A stretch of DNA of 64,000 nucleotides from Candidatus Kapaibacterium sp. (GTDB lineage Bacteria > Bacteroidota > Ignavibacteria > Kapaibacteriales > NICIL-2). Both the position numbers and the translations under genes were made by a program. Below, piece by piece: positions 60,495 through 64,000 of this stretch. How positions within the stretch are numbered: the first letter of the stretch is position 1; each line of letters begins with the position of its first letter. The notes below the pieces were generated by a model. It was not told the DNA's origin. It searched no databases and saw nothing but the letters and a program-made list of their open reading frames with translations. The DNA is taken from contig BPHJ01000001.1 of NCBI GenBank assembly GCA_026003475.1, positions 1,822,501 through 1,886,500 of the forward strand. Reading direction: 5' to 3'.

Positions 60495-62516
60495 ATGGCT
60501 TCTGCGACAACGACGCTCCATCATCGCACCAGCTTCGCTGGGATGCTGGTTGCCATTGGAATCGTCTTCGGTGACATTGGCACCTCGCCGCTCTACACCA
60601 TTAGCGCTATCGTCGGCGAGCGCCCGGTTGATCCGATGCTGGCTTATGGTGCGCTCTCGGCAGTCGTGTGGACGCTGACGTTTTTGACCACCCTCAAATA
60701 CATCGTCATCACACTTCGCGCCGACAACCGCGGCGAGGGCGGCATCTTGGCACTCTATGCACTGGTTCGACGCCGCGGTCGGTGGCTGGTCTTCCCCGCT
60801 ATTGTCGGTGCAGCTGCACTCTTTGCCGACGGATTGATTACCCCCTCGATTTCGGTATCGTCGGCAATCGAAGGGTTGCGCATCCTTTCACCGCAGATTC
60901 CCACAGTGCCATTGGTGATTGGAATTTTGGTTGCTCTGTTTGCGGTGCAGCAGTTCGGCACCGAAAAAGTCGGCAGGGCATTTGGACCAATTATGATGGT
61001 GTGGTTTGCCTTCATTGGCACCATTGGAGCTATATCCCTGGCCAAGCATCCAGAATTAGTGGCAGCACTCGATCCACGGTATGCGATCTGGCTTATCACC
61101 GAACACCCTGACGGCTTTTGGATGCTTGGTGGTGTGTTCCTGTGCACAACGGGTGCGGAGGCTCTCTACAGCGATTTGGGTCACTGCGGCCGGGGAAACA
61201 TTCGCGTCAGTTGGGCAGTGGTCAAGCTTGCGTTGGTGCTCTCCTATGCCGGTCAGTGCGCGTGGATGCTCGACGCAGTCGGTTCGCCTCTCCGTGCCCG
61301 CCCGTTCTATGCGATCGTTCCCGAACCGCTCCTTCCCTTCGCCATTGCCTTGGCAACAGTGGCAACCATCATCGCCAGCCAAGCACTCATCAGCGGCTCT
61401 TACACCCTGGCAAACGAAGCAATGCAACTGGGGCTCTGGTTCCGCACAAAGGTCAAATATCCCACCCTCATTCGCGGCCAGCTCTACATCCCGCGCGTCA
61501 ACTGGGCACTGATGGCAGGCTGTATCACGGTGGTGCTCTACTTCGGGGATTCTACCCACATGGAAGCTGCCTACGGTTTGGCGATCACAGTTACCATGCT
61601 CATGACCACCGTGCTGGTGGTACAATACCTTCGCCAGCAGCAGATTGCCCTACCGCTGATCGCCGCTGTGGTGCTGGTGTTTGCCGGGATCGAGCTGTCG
61701 TTTCTGGCTGCCAACCTTGCCAAAATTGTCGAGGGTGGGTGGTTCACTCTTCTGGTCGGCGGTTCGATTGCGCTGGTGATGTACGTGGTGTTCCGCTCCA
61801 AAGAGATTCGCTCGCAACTGACCGAGATGGTCCCGCTCGATGTCTTCGTGCCAGTTCTTGAGCAACTGAGCCACGACGAGAGCATCCCCAAGTTCGCTAC
61901 CCATTTGGTGTACCTGACCGCCTCGAGCGATCCGCGACAAATCGAGCAAGTTGCCATTGACTCGATCATTCGCCGCAGTCCCAAGCGTGCAAACATCTAC
62001 TGGTTTGTCAACGTCCACACCGTGGACGAACCCTACCGGATGACCTACAACGTCGAGATTCTCGATCGCCTCCGCCGCTCTGCGCCGAGCGATATTGACG
62101 TGGTGTATGTTCGGTTCAACCTTGGTTTCCGCATCGAGCCGCGCTTGAACATCATGTTCCGCCATGTTGTCGAGGACATGGTACGCCGCAAAGAAATTGA
62201 TATCGCCAGTCGCTATCGGTCCCTGGAGCGACTCAACCAGACTGGCGACTTTCGGTTCGTCATCTTTCAGCGGTTTTTGTCCTACGACAATGAACTTCCT
62301 CCCCGCGAGCGGCTGGTGTTGAATGCCTACTACTTCTTGTCGCAACGCTTGGCTGCCAGCGCCGATGAGTACTACGGGCTCGACACAAGCAATGTTGTCA
62401 TCGAAAAGGTGCCGCTGGTGGTCATGCCGCCTCGTCGCTTGCCGCTTGTGCGCGAAGACGATACCCTGACAGGAACCGAGCGCCGCGTTGAGTCATTGAC
62501 GACGGAGGAATCGTGA
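60495..62516 (+). CDS. kup: Kup-family potassium uptake protein
   Basis: A 673-residue KUP/HAK/KT potassium-proton symporter. The N-terminal signature GIVFGDIGTSPLYTI is present, about twelve membrane helices run to roughly residue 435 (FADGLITPSISVSSAIEGL, GAEALYSDLGHCGRGNIRVSW), and a long cytosolic domain follows. The ATG at 60495 gives the expected N-terminus; the frame upstream is antisense to the methyltransferase gene. The end overlaps murI by 4 nt (GTGA). Confidence 0.95.
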   Translation: MASATTTLHHRTSFAGMLVAIGIVFGDIGTSPLYTISAIVGERPVDPMLAYGALSAVVWTLTFLTTLKYIVITLRADNRGEGGILALYALVRRRGRWLVFPAIVGAAALFADGLITPSISVSSAIEGLRILSPQIPTVPLVIGILVALFAVQQFGTEKVGRAFGPIMMVWFAFIGTIGAISLAKHPELVAALDPRYAIWLITEHPDGFWMLGGVFLCTTGAEALYSDLGHCGRGNIRVSWAVVKLALVLSYAGQCAWMLDAVGSPLRARPFYAIVPEPLLPFAIALATVATIIASQALISGSYTLANEAMQLGLWFRTKVKYPTLIRGQLYIPRVNWALMAGCITVVLYFGDSTHMEAAYGLAITVTMLMTTVLVVQYLRQQQIALPLIAAVVLVFAGIELSFLAANLAKIVEGGWFTLLVGGSIALVMYVVFRSKEIRSQLTEMVPLDVFVPVLEQLSHDESIPKFATHLVYLTASSDPRQIEQVAIDSIIRRSPKRANIYWFVNVHTVDEPYRMTYNVEILDRLRRSAPSDIDVVYVRFNLGFRIEPRLNIMFRHVVEDMVRRKEIDIASRYRSLERLNQTGDFRFVIFQRFLSYDNELPPRERLVLNAYYFLSQRLAASADEYYGLDTSNVVIEKVPLVVMPPRRLPLVREDDTLTGTERRVESLTTEES

Positions 62517-63337
62517 GCGAGCGTCTGCGGATTGGGGTATTCGATTCTGGTATCGGTGGGCTCAGTGTCCTGCGGCACTTGGTAGCGGTATTGCCACACC
62601 TGCACTACCTTTACGTCGGGGATACAGCTCGCGTCCCGTATGGGAACAAGTCTGCCGACACGATCGCGCTCTATGCAGCGCAGAGCGCAGCATTCTTGCG
62701 CAACCGCGGTGTGGATATGGTCGTGGTTGCTTGCAACACTGTTTCCGCTACGTCGCTGCCTGTCGTCGAAGCAGTTGCCCAAGTTCCGGTCGTTGGGATG
62801 ATCGAGCCAGCAGTCCGGGCAGCGCTGGAAGCAACCAGAACCAACCGCATCGGCGTCATTGGTACGCGCGCAACAATCGAGAGTCAAGCCTACGAGCTGG
62901 CGCTCTATGCCCATAGCCGACGCGAGGGTCTGGCGGTCTTCTCGCATGCGTGCCCGTTGCTGGTCGCGCTGGCCGAGGAAGGATGGTTGGCACATCCAGC
63001 CACCTACGCCATTGTTGAGGAATATCTCCGTCCCCTTCTGGAGGCAGCAGTGGACACTCTCGTTCTTGGCTGCACGCATTTCCCGTTGCTGGCAGAGGTG
63101 TTCGAACAGGTTGCGCCGCTCCACTTGATTGACCCCGGCTACTGGGCAGCACGCCAGGTGCAGCAGATCCTCGGTATCCCCAACAGCGAACACCCGCTCC
63201 GGCATGCCCCACATATCGAGTATTTCGTGACTGACATCAGCAGCAACTTTGCAGCGGTTGCGCGGCAATTTTTGGGCTTCGAAGCATATCCCCTGCACCG
63301 CATCACTCTGGACCACCTTGTTCCATCCACACTCTAA
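62513..63337 (+). CDS. murI: Glutamate racemase
   Basis: A 274-residue enzyme that makes D-glutamate for peptidoglycan. The catalytic cysteines are C74 in VVACNTVSAT and C187 in LGCTHFPLL; the N-terminal VFDSGIGGLSV holds D11 and S12. The start is GTG at 62513, overlapping the kup stop. Length is normal. Confidence 0.96.
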   Translation: MSERLRIGVFDSGIGGLSVLRHLVAVLPHLHYLYVGDTARVPYGNKSADTIALYAAQSAAFLRNRGVDMVVVACNTVSATSLPVVEAVAQVPVVGMIEPAVRAALEATRTNRIGVIGTRATIESQAYELALYAHSRREGLAVFSHACPLLVALAEEGWLAHPATYAIVEEYLRPLLEAAVDTLVLGCTHFPLLAEVFEQVAPLHLIDPGYWAARQVQQILGIPNSEHPLRHAPHIEYFVTDISSNFAAVARQFLGFEAYPLHRITLDHLVPSTL

Positions 63338-63343
63338 CCACCC

Positions 63344-64000
63344 ATGCAAATTGCGCAGTTCGAAGAAGGCCTCCACGGCCGAGTGGCACTGATTACAGGC
63401 GCTGCTGTTGGCAACGGACGCGCCTTCTGCGAGCGCTTAGCCGAGGAAGGCGCTGCCATTGCCATTGCCGACATCGCCGATGCAAGCGAGACCGTCGCTG
63501 CCGTCTCGAGCATTACCGACCGCGTGCGTGCCTACCAAGGCGACTTGACTATCCCCGAAACGGTCGAGCGCATTGTTGCTGCTGTTGCCCGCGACCTCGG
63601 GCGGATTGACGTGCTGGTCCATAACGTCGGCCTCTACGAAGAGGAGCCTTTCGACCTGCTGACATTCGAACAGTGGAAACGCATGCTCAGCGTATCGTTG
63701 GATTCACTGTTTTTGGTCACACACGCCGTGCTGCCACTGATGAAGCGGCAGAACTTTGGGCGCATCATCGCACTTAGTTCCGATACGGTGTGGCTGGGAA
63801 CGCCGTACCTTGTCCACTACGTCACCGCAAAAAGCGGCATCATCGGTTTTGTCCGTTCGCTGGCAGCAGAAATCGGCGGATACGGCATCACCATCAATGC
63901 AATCACGGTCGGACTGACCGCTACGCAAGACCCCACCGATCGCCCGATGAACCGTGCCCTGCTCAAGGACATTATCCCACCGCAGTGCATCCACCGTGCC
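63344..64000 (+). CDS. Short-chain dehydrogenase/reductase (3' truncated by the window)
   Basis: The first 219 residues of an SDR oxidoreductase; the gene runs past the right edge. The nucleotide-binding motif is VALITGAAVGNGRA (near residue 14), HNVG stabilises the core (NNAG-type), and the catalytic tyrosine and lysine are in YVTAK with the serine in IIALSSDTVW. The cofactor motif TGxxxGxG is intact. The start at 63344 lies 6 nt after murI. The substrate is unknown. Confidence 0.88.
   Translation, partial: MQIAQFEEGLHGRVALITGAAVGNGRAFCERLAEEGAAIAIADIADASETVAAVSSITDRVRAYQGDLTIPETVERIVAAVARDLGRIDVLVHNVGLYEEEPFDLLTFEQWKRMLSVSLDSLFLVTHAVLPLMKRQNFGRIIALSSDTVWLGTPYLVHYVTAKSGIIGFVRSLAAEIGGYGITINAITVGLTATQDPTDRPMNRALLKDIIPPQCIHRA

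Overview
The window looks like a chromosomal segment of an aerobic, Gram-negative bacterium of the Bacteroidota/Chlorobiota/Ignavibacteriota group; a Kapabacteria- or Ignavibacteria-like lineage is my guess, not proven. Four lines of evidence support this. Several large exported proteins end in type IX secretion (T9SS) sorting-like domains. The CzcA pump is fused to a TolC-like domain. The RNA polymerase promoters that can be recognised have the Bacteroidota form (-33 TTG, about 20 nt, -7 TAnnTTTG or TAnnTTCG). The left edge carries the 5' end of a 16S rRNA gene beginning TGGAGAGT. Coding density is very high, many genes overlap by 1-8 nt, and no insertion sequence, prophage, integron or CRISPR array was seen.

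Layout. 1-420: 5' edge of a leftward rRNA operon with two tandem promoters and a boxA-like leader, divergent from tRNA-Arg. 462-4631: a tight six-gene rightward operon (M16 peptidase, DoxX, RpiB, DeoC, cation diffusion facilitator, dUTPase). 4632-5036: a short leftward gene for a 46-residue double-glycine leader peptide with its own regulatory region. 5037-8383: leftward alkaline phosphatase, tRNA-Leu, metK and a small ferredoxin-fold protein. 8452-14431: a rightward heavy-metal efflux operon (small conserved protein, CzcA-TolC fusion, CusB-like lipoprotein). 14474-17188: RmuC and a convergent PhoD phosphatase. 17273-34403: two divergent, related surface proteins, one of 4787 residues with about 30 or more PKD/Ig-like repeats, separated by a 706-nt region with tandem promoters. 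34458-40745: ComM/YifB, pterin dehydratase, a beta-barrel protein, PAP2 phosphatase, an RsmB-type methyltransferase, and an ECF sigma/anti-sigma pair.

40720-51588: an almost unbroken leftward run holding two complete respiratory oxidases. It starts with a B-type (ba3) oxidase, including a 41-residue subunit IIa gene, passes through copper-delivery genes (SCO, PCuAC) and a cytochrome c, continues with an A-type oxidase with two subunit III genes and subunit IV, and ends in small membrane/lipoprotein genes, a VWA-OmpA lipoprotein and folA. 51589-55250: a four-CHRD-domain T9SS protein with an ECF sigma/RskA-type anti-sigma pair. 55284-64000: a 1405-residue BNR/Hydin-type T9SS protein, a methyltransferase, Kup, MurI and a truncated SDR gene.

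In outline, the cell respires oxygen at more than one affinity, matures copper centres through SCO/PCuAC, exports metals through a Czc-type pump and CDF carrier, and covers its surface with very large T9SS-secreted proteins. The least expected element is the double-glycine peptide gene at 4762-4902, with a repeated GTAGGA motif upstream.
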